Shown here: positions 34,791 through 46,429 of the stretch, in pieces | Numbering within the stretch: the first letter of the stretch is position 1 | How the letters are laid out: every line of letters starts with the position of its first letter | NCBI GenBank assembly: GCA_036971475.1 | Contig: JBAIZL010000001.1 | Span: 108,113,850-108,177,849 of the forward strand | DNA from: Prosapia bicincta | Taxonomy: Eukaryota; Arthropoda; Insecta; Hemiptera; Cercopidae | Reading direction: 5' to 3' | DNA length: 64,000 nt | Translations under genes and position numbers: made by a program | The notes under the pieces: model-generated | The model's input: the letters and a program-made list of their open reading frames with translations, nothing else | Told to the model about the DNA's origin: nothing | The model's database searches: none

Positions 34791-37700
34791 GCTGCATTGT
34801 CCGTGGCATACTTCATTGAAGGAATGTAACGTGGTCAATTAATCTTTTTCGTGCCATTGAATGGTTCTAAGGGAGACACGGTAGAGCTGCATTGTCCGTG
34901 GCATACGGCATTGAAGGAAGGTAACGTGGCCAATGAATCCTTTTCGTACCATTGAATGGTTCTAAGTGAGACACGGTAGAGCTGCATTGTCCGTAGCATA
35001 CGGCATTGAAGGAAGGTAACGTGGCCAATGAATCCTTTTCGTACCATTGAATGGTTCTAAGGGAGACACGGTAGAGCTGCATTGTTCGTGGCATACGGCA
35101 TTGAAGGAAGGTAACGTGGCCAATGAATCCTTTTCGTACCATTGAATGGTTCTAAGGGAGACACGGTAGAGCTGCATTGTCCGTGACATACGGCATTGAA
35201 GGAAGGTAACGTGGCCAATGAATCCTTTTCGTACCATTGAATGGTTCTAAGGGAGACACGGCAGAGCTGCATTGTCCGTGACATACGGCATTGAAGGAAA
35301 GTAACGTGGCCAATGAATCCTTTTCGTACCATTGAATGGTTCTAAGGGAGACACGCTAGAGCTGCATTGTCCGTAGCTTACGGCATTGAAGGAAGGTAAC
35401 GTGGCCAATGGATCCTTTCCGTACCATTGAATGGTTCTAAGGGAGGCACGGTAGAGCTGCATTGTCCGTAGCTTACGGCATTGAAGGAAGGTAACGTGGC
35501 CAATGGATCCTTTTCGTACCATTGAAGGGTTCTAAGGGAGGCACGGTAGAGCTGCATTGTCCGTGGCATACGGCATTGAAGGAAGGTAACGTGGCCAATG
35601 AATCCTTTTCCTACCATTGAATGGTTCTAAGGGAGACACGGCAGAGCTGCATTGTCCGTGACATACGGCATTGAAGGAAAGTAACGTGGCCAATGAATCC
35701 TTTTCGTACCATTGAATGGTTCTAAGGGAGACACGCTAGAGCTGCATTGTCCGTAGCTTACGGCATTGAAGGAAGGTAACGTGGCCAATGGATCCTTTCC
35801 GTACCATTGAATGGTTCTAAGGGAGACACGGTAGAGCTGCATTGTCCGTGACATACGGCTTTGAAGGAAGGTAACGTGGCCAATGAATCCTTTTCGTACC
35901 ATTGAAGGGTTCTAAGGGAGGCACGGTAGAGCTGCATTGTCCGTGGCATACGGCATTGAAGGAAGGTAACGTGGCCAATGAATCCTTTTCCTACCATTGA
36001 ATGGTTCTAAGGGAGACACGCTAGAGCTGCATTGTCCGTAGCTTACGGCATTGAAGGAAGGTAACGTGGCCAATGGATCCTTTCCGTACCATTGAATGGT
36101 TCTAAGGGAGGCACGGTAGAGCTGCATTGTCCGTAGCTTACGGCATTGAAGGAAGGTAACGTGGCCAATGGATCCTTTTCGTACCATTGAAGGGTTCTAA
36201 GGGAGGCACGGTAGAGCTGCATTGTCCGTGGCATACGGCATTGAAGGAAGGTAACGTGGCCAATGAATCCTTTTCCTACCATTGAATGGTTCTAAGGGAG
36301 ACACGGCAGAGCTGCATTGTCCGTGACATACGGCATTGAAGGAAAGTAACGTGGCCAATGAATCCTTTTCGTACCATTGAATGGTTCTAAGGGAGACACG
36401 CTAGAGCTGCATTGTCCGTAGCTTACGGCATTGAAGGAAGGTAACGTGGCCAATGGATCCTTTCCGTACCATTGAATGGTTCTAAGGGAGGCACGGTAGA
36501 GCTGCATTGTTCGTAGCTTACGGCATTGAAGGAAGGTAACGTGGCCAATGGATCCGTTTCGTACCATTGAAGGGTTCTAAGGGAGGCACGGTAGAGCTGC
36601 ATTGTCCGTGGCATACGGCATTGAAGGAAGGTAACGTGGCCAATGAATCCTTTTCGTACCATTGAATGGTTCTAAGGGAGACACGGTAGAGCTGCATTGT
36701 CCGTGACATACGGCATTGAAGGAAGGTAACGTGGCCAATGAATCCTTTTCGTACCATTGAATGGTTCTAAGGGAGACACGCTAGAGCTGCATTGTCCGTA
36801 GCTTACGGCATTGAAGGAAGGTAACGTGGCCAATGGATCCTTTCCGTACCATTGAATGGTTCTAAGGGAGGCACGGTAGAGCTGCATTGTCCGTAGCTTA
36901 CGGCATTGAAGGAAGGTAACGTGGCCAATGGATCCTTTCCGTACCATTGAATGGTTCTAAGGGAGACACGCTAGAGCTGCATTGTCCGTAGCTTACGGCA
37001 TTGAAGGAAGGTAACGTGGCCAATTAATCCTTTTCGTACCATTGAATGGTTCTAAGGGAGACACGGTAGAGCTGCATTGTCCGTGACATACGGCTTTGAA
37101 GGAAGGTAACGTGGCCAATGAATCCTTTTCCTACCATTGAAGGGTTCTAAGGGAGACACGGTAGAGCTGGATTGTCCGTGGCATACGGCATTGAAGGAAG
37201 GTAACGTGGCCAATGAATCCTTTTCCTACCATTGAAGGGTTCTAAGGGAGACACGGTAGAGCTGCATTGTCCGTGGCATACGGCATTGAAGGAAGGTAAC
37301 GTGGGAAATGAATCCTTTTCCTACCATTGAAGCGTTCTAAGGGAGGCACGGTAGAGCTGCATTGTCCGTGGCATACGGCATTGAAGGAAGGTAACGTGGC
37401 CAATGAATCCTTTTCCTACCATTGAAGGGTTCTAAGGGAGGCACGGTAGAGCTGCATTGTCCGTGGCATACGGCATTGAAGGAAGGTGACGTGGCCAATG
37501 AATCCTTTTCCTACCATTGAAGGGTTCTAAGGGAGGCACGGTAGAGCTGCATTTTCCGTGGCATACGGCATTGAAGGAAGGTAACGTGGCCAATGAATCC
37601 ATTTCGTACCATTGAAGGGTTCTAAGGGAGGCACGGTGGAGCTGCATTGTCCGTGGCATACGGCATTGAAGGAAGGTAACGTGGCCAATGAATCCTTTTC

Positions 37701-39078
37701 CTACCATTGAAGGGTTCTAAGGGAGGCACGGTAGAGCTGCATTGTCCGTGGCATACGGCATTGAAGGAAGGTAACGTGGCCAATGAATCCTTTTCGTACC
37801 ATTGAAGGGTTCTAAGGGAGGCACGGTAGAGCTGCATTGTCCGTGGCATACGGCATTGAAGGAAGGTAACGTGGCCAATGAATCCTTTTCCTACCGTTGA
37901 AGGGTTCTAAGGGAGGCACGGTAGAGCTGCATTGTCCGTGGCATACGGCATTGAAGGAAGGTAACGTGGCCAATGAATCCTTTTCGTACCATTGAATGGT
38001 TCTAAGGGAGGCACGGTAGAGCTGCATTGTCCGTGGCATACGGCATTGAAGGAAGGTAACGTGGCCAATGAATCCTTTTCCTACCATTGAAGGGTTCTAA
38101 GGGAGACACGGTAGAGCTGCATTGTTCGTGGCATACGGCATTGAAGGAAGGTAACGTGGCCAACGGATCCTTTTCGTACCATTGAATGGTTCTAAGTGAG
38201 ACACGGTAGAGCTGCATTGTCCGTGACATACGGCATTGAAGGAAGGTAACGTGGCCAATGAATCCTTTTCCTACCATTGAATGGATCTAAGGGAGACACG
38301 GTAGAGCTGCATTGTCCGTAGCTTACGGCATTGAAGGAAGGTAACGTGGCCAATGAATCCTTTTCGTACCATTGAATGGTTCTAAGGGAGGCACGGTAGA
38401 GCTGCATTGTCCGTGGCATACGGCATTGAAGGAAGGTAACGTGGCCAATGAATCCTTTTCCTACCATTGAATGGATCTAAGGGAGACACGCTAGAGCTGC
38501 ATTGTCCGTAGCTTACGGCATTGAAGGAAGGTAACGTGGCCAATGAATCCTTTTCGTACCATTGAAGGGTTCTAAGGGAGGCACGGTAGAGCTGCATTGT
38601 CCGTAGCTTACGGCATTGAAGGAAGGTAACGTGGCCAATGGATCCTTTTCGTACCATTGAATGGTTCTAAGGGAGACACGGTAGAGCTGCATTGTTCGCG
38701 GCATACGGCATTGAAGGAAGGTATCGTGGCCAATGGATCCTTTTCGTACCATTGAAGGGTTCTAAGGGAGGCACGGTAGAGCTGCATTGTCCCTGGCATA
38801 CGGCATTGAAGTAAGGTAACGTGGCCAATGAATCCTTTTCGTACCATTGAATGGTTCTAAGGGAGACACGCTAGAGCTGCATTGTCCGTGGCATACGGCA
38901 TTGAAGGAAGGTAACGTGGCCAATGGATCCTTTTCGTACCATTGAAGGGTTCTAAGGGAGACACGGTAGAGCTGCATTGTCCGTAGCTTACGGCATTGAA
39001 GGAAGGTAACGTGGCCAATGAATCCTTTTCGTACCATTGAATGGTTCTAAGGGAGACACGGTAGAGCTGCATTGTCAG
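34791..39078. repeat. Satellite subfamily E, 95-bp units (about 45 copies)
   Basis: Unit runs GAATGGTTCTAAGGGAGACA, CGGTAGAGCTGCATTGTCCG, TGGCATACGGCATTGAAGGA, AGGTAACGTGGCCAATGAAT, CCTTTTCGTACCATT. It aligns along its whole length with subfamily D and joins it head to tail at about 34790. A four-unit 380-bp higher-order repeat is marked by ACACGCTAGA at 35351, 35731, 36016, 36396 and 36776 (steps 380, 285, 380, 380). The many overlapping 75-91-codon minus frames are by-products of the repeat and not genes. The array stops abruptly in mid-unit at about 39078. Confidence 0.95.
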
Positions 39079-42000
39079 ATACGTACGTTATTCTAGGGAG
39101 GAAATGATATCAGTACTACTCTTCAATCGCCATTATTACCATACCCGTAGGTTACCCCGTAGACCTTCATTTTTAGAGCTGATTCGATCTGAATTCTGAC
39201 AGCACAAGACATTCCTTTGGCGCAGCCTGGAAGACCTGGACCCACAACCTGTTCTAGTACTACACTAGATCTGGTGATCTTGTCAATGCTCTACCCGTTA
39301 GTCCTCTCAGCAACACAATGAAGTTATATTTGTAAACATCTTGATGAGAGATATTAGTAATTATGTTATAGATGTTTAAGCAAATAGCAATGGTATTGCC
39401 ACGGATTTGCTTGGACGCACTCGCACGCGCAGTCACAGCTATATGTGTATATATGCTATATAACATTATCGACAATATTTTATCATTGTCATTGTCAACG
39501 TAGTGGAATCACTATTCAATTACAATTGAAAAAACCAATTGTAAAAATTACAAAATATTGCTAGTTTTTCTGTTTAGTGGATGCCTTATTGAATTTCTTC
39601 TACACAATACGTAAGAAATAGCATCGCTTAGATCGTTGCCGTAAACGTAATGTCGAAGGATATGCACAGGTGACGGGACGGAAATTTTTTTGTAAAGTGG
39701 AAGCAGTTTTCTTATCGTGTTTTGCAAAATAAAATCACCTTGTGAATCAAGATCACTTCGCCCGTGAGACTATGAGCGGTTCAATCTGGATTCACTTTGG
39801 CATACTTGTAAGTTATCTGCTCCGAGATATCTACTCAGTCTTAAACCAATACTTATTGAAGAAATCAGCTCTCTAATCCTAAGATAAGATTGCCGTGACA
39901 TGCAAAGTTTGAACGCCAACAATTTCGTTCACCGTGATTGAGAAAGCGTTGTTATATGAGGAGTCCACACTCTTGCAAAACTTGCGATCAAAGAGTGTAA
40001 CTAGACAAATTATGTACTTTTAAAATATAATTGTATTTATTATGTTTATACAATAGAAACAAACTTATAATAGTTTATCTTGTAAAAAATCGTAACCTTT
40101 CAGTGATATTATTGACGGGGTTACAAGGAATAAACTCGAAATAAAGGTATATAATTTTAATGTTTTGAAAGATTTAATCAAATTTCGTACTAAACTCCAC
40201 TAAGTATTTAATAGATGAATTATAAAGCTCCAGGAATATTTCTGCAATATGGCCCTCATTCTCACAAGTACGATAGTAGTGTAAATCGGCTAAATTCAGA
40301 CTGGAATTTTAATAATTCTAGAAATATATTTCTGGGATTTGCATTACGTCATAGCTCATATTTGTTTGAAGAAGCTCTTGGTTGCGAAGGAATTAGATGT
40401 GTTTGTAAAGAAAGTTACCGTCACTTTACCAATTTTTCACTTTGAACAATGTGAACATGGGTGCTCTCTCATTGTGCTTCAATGATAAACCTTTGCGATC
40501 AGTAAACGTTTCTTACCATGGTCATATTTTTAGTTAATATTCTTCATAGGCGGCATTTGCGCTTAATTTTAATAATTTTAAAATTATTATGTATCTTGTA
40601 AGTGCAATTTTACGTAAGTGTTGATACGAAATACCGTATTAAAACCAAGGTACAAGAATATTATTTAAGTTACTGCAAATAAATAGTAAAATAAATTGTT
40701 TATAGCGACAGCGCAAAAATTGTCAGTAATTAAATGAGCGCAAATCCAATTAATTTAATTAAGTTTGGAGTTTCTCAACGTATCAATTTACAAAGGGTAA
40801 TAGGAATGAACGCTTTGATTCTACGTAACCTATATAAACTGTACCGTGTTTGTTGCATTTTGTTTTAATTATTGTCTTAATGGTTTTTCTTTATTGTTGA
40901 AGCCCTCATCAGTCATTGTAGTAACTAACTTCTTTAGTCTTATTTGCGTATATTGTTGGAAAAGGAATATCTTGATTGCTTGATCAATATTGTATTACGA
41001 GCACCTTTTTGCCGGTGCTAGCCGCTCCTAGGCTGCGTGTACTGAGTACGGACGTAGTGGGGTGACACCCAATATATTTTTATTTTTGGTTTATCTAAAC
41101 GCATGTCGATCCTAGGCCGAGAGTGGAAGCAATTTATAAAGGTAGGTCAATTGTATATAAAATATGTGGGATTTGCTGCTTAGAGTTGTAAAATACTTTT
41201 TGTTAAAGACATTTGGTTTTATTATTTTTTCAACTCAACACTTCCGTTGCCCGAGTCACAATCTGTGGTTTTTCGCTGTCTGCAGCAAAGAAATAACGTA
41301 TAAATTAGAAAATGTGTTTCAAAATGTATAACTGTTTTGTTTATGCTTAAATCGATGGTTGTAAAACATACCACATCGGTATTTGTAGCGCATTCTGCCG
41401 CATTCGCTTAGTAATTATGACTTACAAAATGGTAACAATATATAACCTATAGTAACATATTTTGTAACAGTTGCTTGGACCAACAGTTGTTAGTAAATCG
41501 TAACTTTTTGGAACTGTCGCTCAGATTTAAAATAAAGATTTCTAAAATGTTTCCGAATAAAATACTCTGTTTCAATATGACTTAAAATCAAGTTTTAAAT
41601 AAATAAACTTGATACAATCTTTTATATATAAGCAATTCAAAGAAACGTAACAGTTTTAACATGTCCACTCTCCTCTTCCTACAGCATTGACTTTCCGCAG
41701 TACAACGATGTAACAGTAAAAGCTAATGTCGATTCTAAAACTTCGTCACCCAAGTTTACCAATAGTAAATTTTATTTCATATAAATATCAAAAAGAAATT
41801 AATAAGCTTTATTACTAGACGAAATCGTTTTAAGAGAATTAGCATATAAACAGTAAAACTCTATTGAATTTATTTATGTTTAATAAATTCATGATTTATT
41901 TAATGGACAATTTTCTAAAAAGTTCCAAGTTGGTTTGAAAATTTGACATTTTATTTTACAAGTATTTTTTTAAATGTTAAACCATAATTTTTTCAGTAGA

Positions 42001-43501
42001 TCAATAAACTTTAAATCAGTTTTATAAATTAGATTAAAAATTTCCATTCTTCTAACAGTAACTGTAATTAATAGGCTTAAGTCAACAGCAGAATGAGCAA
42101 GCAATATTAGAAGTGTTGGCAACCTTGTAATTAAATCTGAAACCATACAACGACCTTGCGGTAGCAGAAATACACGGCGTAGATTATGCAATAGACGCAC
42201 ATCAATTGCGTCAATGAAGTTGCATAACCTGCCGGCGCCGTGCCATCTGCATACTTGTTTCCATTAAATTGTTTATTTAAAAAAATATTTTAAAAATGTT
42301 TATTGCATTAGTTTTTTGCAATACACGTACAATTAATTTTATGTATTTATGGACGAATTGGATGGAAATGTTTTGACCATTCTAGTTTTTGCAAATTATA
42401 ATTTTTAAAACCCAATTAAACAAATTATAAATAATTTTATAAGAGGGATGTATCTTAAATAATTTTGACTGGTTTAAAACTTATGGAAGCTTATAAGGCC
42501 ATAATTATTCCGTATTTTGGCAAAAATAACTATAAGCAATTTCAGGTGTCAAGGTTTTTTTATTACCACAGACCTAAAAAATACTTATGTGTATTTTACA
42601 AAAAATAATTTTGAAAAACAAAATCATTTTAAAGAGATAACTACCTTTTTGTTTAAAATTATAAGCAAGAAATTTAATTAAAAAAAACATGGAATGATTA
42701 CTTTTACCTTTCCTTCATTACATTTTAATGTTTGAGTTGATAGTTTTATGATCAATAGCCAGTGAGAAAGAAGTTGTAAAACTACTGAAGCCAGTATCTA
42801 ACCAACTATTTTTATTTGTATCATACTATTCTAAACCCTCTAATGTATAAACAAAGTACAAAACACCTCTTAAATGCATTAAAAAATTATTTTAATTAAA
42901 TACCAGTACAGTTCTATCTTGCTGTACTGTAAATTAGATTTTTTATAGCTGGACTTGAGCATAAAGCTTTTGCCAAGTTTATTTCGTATATAGTATAAAA
43001 TAGAGACAATATGTATTTATTTTCCATTATTATAAGGATTCTACTACACAAGAACTTTAATGTGGTGATTTTATTAAATAAATAAAAATTGATAATACTG
43101 GAACTGCGAGGGTTTACGTTATGTAGGTCTCAACTCAAAGCAACAGACGGTTTTATCTCAGTATTGGCCCTGTTTCTTTTCTTAGCGGACATTTGTTTCA
43201 TACAATGTAATTCTATAACCTAGCAATGCTCTTTTTTATATTTCTTGATTGATAAAACTTATTTTTCGTTAGTTGAAATGGCTAACATTTTCCTAAAATT
43301 ATTTCATAAGTAATACATACATATGTTTTATCATACATAAGTTGTGTTGTACATTAAACATAAATAAATTATTCATTACTGTTTGTCATGATTTTTATCT
43401 ACTTTTTACAATATTGAAATTTTTAGAAGCGTCAATGTCTATTTCATATATATATATATTAATATATTAAATACGGTGATATGTTTTCTTGTAATATAGT
43501 T
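39079..43501. other. No gene seen
   Basis: Mostly AT-rich. GC-richer patches at 39085-39300 and 41005-41080 have no identifiable translation and may be old repeats. The minus open stretch ending at 41970 (to about 42265) encodes a leucine-rich sequence with no motif I recognise. Confidence 0.5.
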
Positions 43502-43582
43502 AATAAATTAAAAATATTTCAAAAACAAGAATAAATATATTCATTAAAAGTATTCTTGTTTTTGAAATATTTTTAATTTATT
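43502..43582. repeat. Perfect 32-bp inverted repeat (hairpin)
   Basis: 43502-43533 and 43551-43582 are exact reverse complements, separated by 17 bases. The arms include CAAAAACAAGAATA. There is no ribozyme core. It is followed by (CA)n and (TA)n tracts at about 43590-43624. Confidence 0.95.
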
Positions 43583-43590
43583 AATTTTAT

Positions 43591-43625
<35 letters not shown>

Positions 43626-43656
43626 AATATCGCAGGATGTTTTCTTGTGTATTAAT

Positions 43657-43788
43657 AAAGAACAAAAGTCTAAATACAAATACAAGAATTATAATTGAAT
43701 AACATCATCAGGAATATTAAACAATTGTAAATTCAATTATAATTCTTGTATTTGTATTTAGACTTTTGTTCTTTTGTCTTTAGACATT

Positions 43789-43850
<62 letters not shown>
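43657..43850. mobile_element. Perfect palindrome of PLE family A fragments with ribozyme core deleted
   Basis: 43657-43700 and 43731-43774 are exact 44-bp inverted copies. The minus-strand copy reads ATTCCTGATGATGTT and then jumps straight to ATTCAATTATAATTC, lacking about 35 bases that hold most of helix II, GAAA, helix III and the cleavage site in the related copy at 7.8 kb. The plus-strand copy begins at AATTGTAAATTC (43723), one base from where the ribozyme of this family is predicted to cut, and runs to a (TA)n end at 43850. The junction has a shared AATTG (43723-43727). Confidence 0.75.
43791..43850. repeat. (TA)n microsatellite
   Basis: Pure TA tract ending the plus-strand family A copy, as at 7.9 kb and 11.3 kb. 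Confidence 0.95.
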
Positions 43851-43852
<2 letters not shown>

Positions 43853-44209
43853 ATCCAGTTAACAGGTAATATAGATTAACAAATTATTAAAGTAAATTTC
43901 TCCTTAGGTCAAGAAAAAAAGATTTTATTTTAGTTATGTTTATTAAATAATTACAATGAAACTGCTACTACTAGTGCATACGTTGTACAGGGCGGCGCAC
44001 ATAAAAATAGTTGTAGGGCCTTTATAATAGGGTGAGCGCCGTAACTTAGCCGAGATTGTATAAAGTTAATGCCGAATCAAGAGAAATTCCCCCCTATTTT
44101 TCGTACACAGTGTACATCCTGCAAATATTAAGGCCATAATAGCCTAGCAAACACTCCGGACGCATAATAGTTACTTGGCACAATACCGTCGTATTCAGTA
44201 GAACCGAGA

Positions 44210-44400
44210 GTTTTTATTGTAGAGTGCTATGTCCGAAGCGGTTCAATTAATGAAACGCCTAAAAAGTCTCGTGAGAAATACCCAGAGACTATTCCTGGAA
44301 AGAGGATGCTTCAAATGTTGTTACGAAAATGGCGTAGTACGAGCACATCTGTAAAAAAAACGAGAGATAAGCCTAATTTAGTCCGAACTTTTCTAGTTGT
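44210..44400 (+). pseudogene. DUF4817-like helix-turn-helix relic
   Basis: Plus frame reads VFIVECYVRSGSINETPKK, then REKYPETIPGKRMLQMLL, KWRSTSTSVKKT. The pattern FIVE-Y-RSGS...F--KYP...P-...T-L-KW--TGSV-KK is that of the helix-turn-helix region catalogued as DUF4817, common in arthropods and linked to transposon-type DNA-binding regions. The frame stays open to 44647, but the residues after about position 65 have no recognisable content. Upstream of 44210 there are stops. No catalytic transposase domain is visible. The segment 44571-44700, downstream, is a dispersed repeat also found at 53.64 kb, which suggests both belong to one old element. Confidence 0.6.
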
Positions 44401-44570
44401 TGCTAAAATCTCAGTTAGTATTTATCACAAGTTGGTGTGTGACGCAGATCTTTCCAAAGAGTGTAACATGCTTTTTATTGTATTTGTAAATTGTTACAAT
44501 AATCCAAGATATGTCGTAAATAAACGAATTTCATTTCAGTTGTGTTCCATTTTCTTACGGGGCTACTTTT

Positions 44571-44700
44571 CGTTCAAATTTTCAATCGTTAATAAAATAC
44601 TTTTTATTCATCCACTCATTTTTAAATACATTTTTCAAAACTCGTAGTTGATGGGACTTGATGTTAATACAGTGTTTTCAAATATTAATTTATTATTTTA
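44571..44700 (+). repeat. Dispersed repeat, copy 1
   Basis: Matches 53638-53765 in the same orientation with many substitutions and few indels. Shared words include CGTTAATAAA, AAATACATTTTT and GATGTTAATACAG. It lies downstream of the DUF4817 relic. Confidence 0.8.
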
Positions 44701-45054
44701 AACTTCAAAAAGTTGATGTCTTTAGGTCGGATATGCACTCTATAACTACATGTCTAAAATCCAGCAGTTGAGTGCTGCATATTTATATAAACAAGTTATA
44801 TTTCCATAGTAAAATGGTAACAAATATTAACTAAAATAGTTAATAATCATTCAACTAATAATAGTTTATCTTTGATTAGACAAGATCGTGTGTGCATGTT
44901 TTGGTGGAGTGTAGAAGTCAAAACTAAATGTCAAGTGAAATAATGGTTATTAACGTCACATGGTAATGTTAATGCACTACAACTACGTGTTTGTGTATGT
45001 GTGCAAAGACGAGTCAGCCAGCTGCCCTTATAATAGCGTGTTTTTCTTATAATT

Positions 45055-45830
45055 AACATATTGTTTTTTCGGTATTTACCTCCATCTTGTTTTCTTTGAA
45101 CCACTCAGAGACAATAGCCAACACATTATTAAAGTTTTCTTCCAAATCTGGAAAGTTACCCGTTGCCTAAATGGCTATGCCATTAGCCTAAAGAACGTTG
45201 TTACGTCAAGTAGGCTATGCTCTTAATGACGCACTTTTTATCGTCAATCATGACGTTGAAGTGCAAACAATTAAGATCTGCCCGTTGTGGTAGCCCAGGA
45301 CAGACCTTCTTACACTTCTATACATTATTTTGGCACCTGGTTCGGTTATATCTTAGGAGTAGGAAGTGCTTTATCTATCGTACATATTCCAGACATTTGG
45401 AGTTCACTGAGCTTGTGGAGCAGCATAGATTTCCATACTTTATCGTAGGCTGCTGTTACATCGATAAATACTGTAAGATTGGGTTGCTTATGATGAAGTC
45501 CATTTTTTACCTATTGTGTTAGTTTGACAATTTGGTCGACGGTGTTGTTGGAAGCCAGCCTGGCGAACACCTCAACTGTTTTACAGTCCAAACCTGTAAG
45601 CGAGATCGGTCTAAAACTGGTAATGATGTTAGTGGGCTAACAAATGTACCCACTTGTATATAGCAACGATATCTGCTTTCTTCCATTGTACCCATGTGAG
45701 GTTTACAAGTTTTAGCAGGATTTTCCTCGGAGCAGCGTTATTTCCGAGATTATTAAAGAATTCTGAGTAGCCCTATATTTTATCCTTGCCTGCTGAATTA
45801 CCTTTCTTTAACCATTGAATAGCGAGCTTT
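45055..45830 (-). pseudogene. Decayed non-LTR retrotransposon reverse transcriptase
   Basis: Minus-strand blocks in RT order, in shifting frames: GNSAGKDKI near 45800, WKKADIVAIYK near 45690, RPISLTGLDCKTVE near 45610, NLTVFIDVTAAYDKVWKS near 45450 (the F-D-AYD-VW motif A, with its catalytic Asp), HKLSELQMSGI near 45400, CPGLPQ near 45290 (the G-PQG motif), FNVMIDD near 45240, and LEENFNNVLAIVSEWFKENK followed by MEVNTEKT near 45080-45150. The YADD box region between the last two is not readable. Order and motifs fit a jockey/CR1-like non-LTR RT. Multiple stops and frameshifts make it dead. The plus open frame at 45217-45522 is a shadow of this relic. Confidence 0.8.
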
Positions 45831-46018
45831 CAGATAGGTTGAATGAGTCGTTAAATAAGAAATGAACGATTATTTCATTATTTTAACATTTTGGAAATAC
45901 TAATTTTTTTTAAATGTATTTTTAGAAACATTTTAAAAACTGGGATTTGCAACCTACAACTTTTATGATATAAATGTTTTAATTTTTTAAAGAATATTGG
46001 CAAACCAAATTATTTGGG

Positions 46019-46020
<2 letters not shown>

Positions 46021-46049
<29 letters not shown>

Positions 46050-46050
46050 T
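46021..46050. repeat. (TTA)n microsatellite
   Basis: About ten ATT/TTA trinucleotides in a row. Confidence 0.9.
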
Positions 46051-46240
46051 TTCACAGTTTATTGTTGTTTTTAATTATATTTTAGATGAATTATGACTCT
46101 TACCATATAGAAGGGTTCAGTTTACTAAGTTTTATTGACTAAATTTTCAATGAAAAACGTTTTAAAAAATTTTCAAACAGTTTTGTTGTGAGTGTACTTG
46201 TATTTTTATGGATATTTTCAATGTAATGTAAAAAATGTTT

Positions 46241-46285
46241 TCAGGCTTGATAATGGCAACCAATTGGCTGCCGAAACGTCGCAAA
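46241..46285 (+). ncRNA. Degenerate hammerhead relic
   Basis: CUUGAUAA in place of CUGAUGA, then GGCAACC...GGCUGCC, which still folds as helix II with one mismatch, then GAAA (46273-46276) and ACGU plus cleavage base C. Helix I is not found. The spacing matches the intact hammerheads elsewhere in the window, so I read it as a decayed member. The overlapping open frame at 46192-46422 is not a gene. Confidence 0.5.
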
Positions 46286-46429
46286 AAATAAATAAACTTT
46301 TTACTCAATATTCAGCCGCTTATTATTTATTCTATACAGAAAATTTGTTCAATGTCCAAGTAAATTTTAAGATATTTTTTTCTTGTTACAGATGTGACAC
46401 TCTAGCCTTAAATAAAAAATAGCATTAAA

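Noticed and set aside
34835..39072. Many overlapping 70-91-codon minus-strand open frames in the 95-bp satellite
   Set aside because: 95 is not a multiple of three, so each frame is a short passage through three phases of the repeat and ends at the same stop; they recur purely because the DNA repeats.
39200..39310. Possible tRNA-like words on the minus strand after the satellite end
   Set aside because: Box matches are weak and no tRNA arms fold.
42185..42265. GCAGATGGCACGG word shared with about 24660-24690
   Set aside because: A 13-base match between two sites is expected by chance in a window this size and the flanks do not align.
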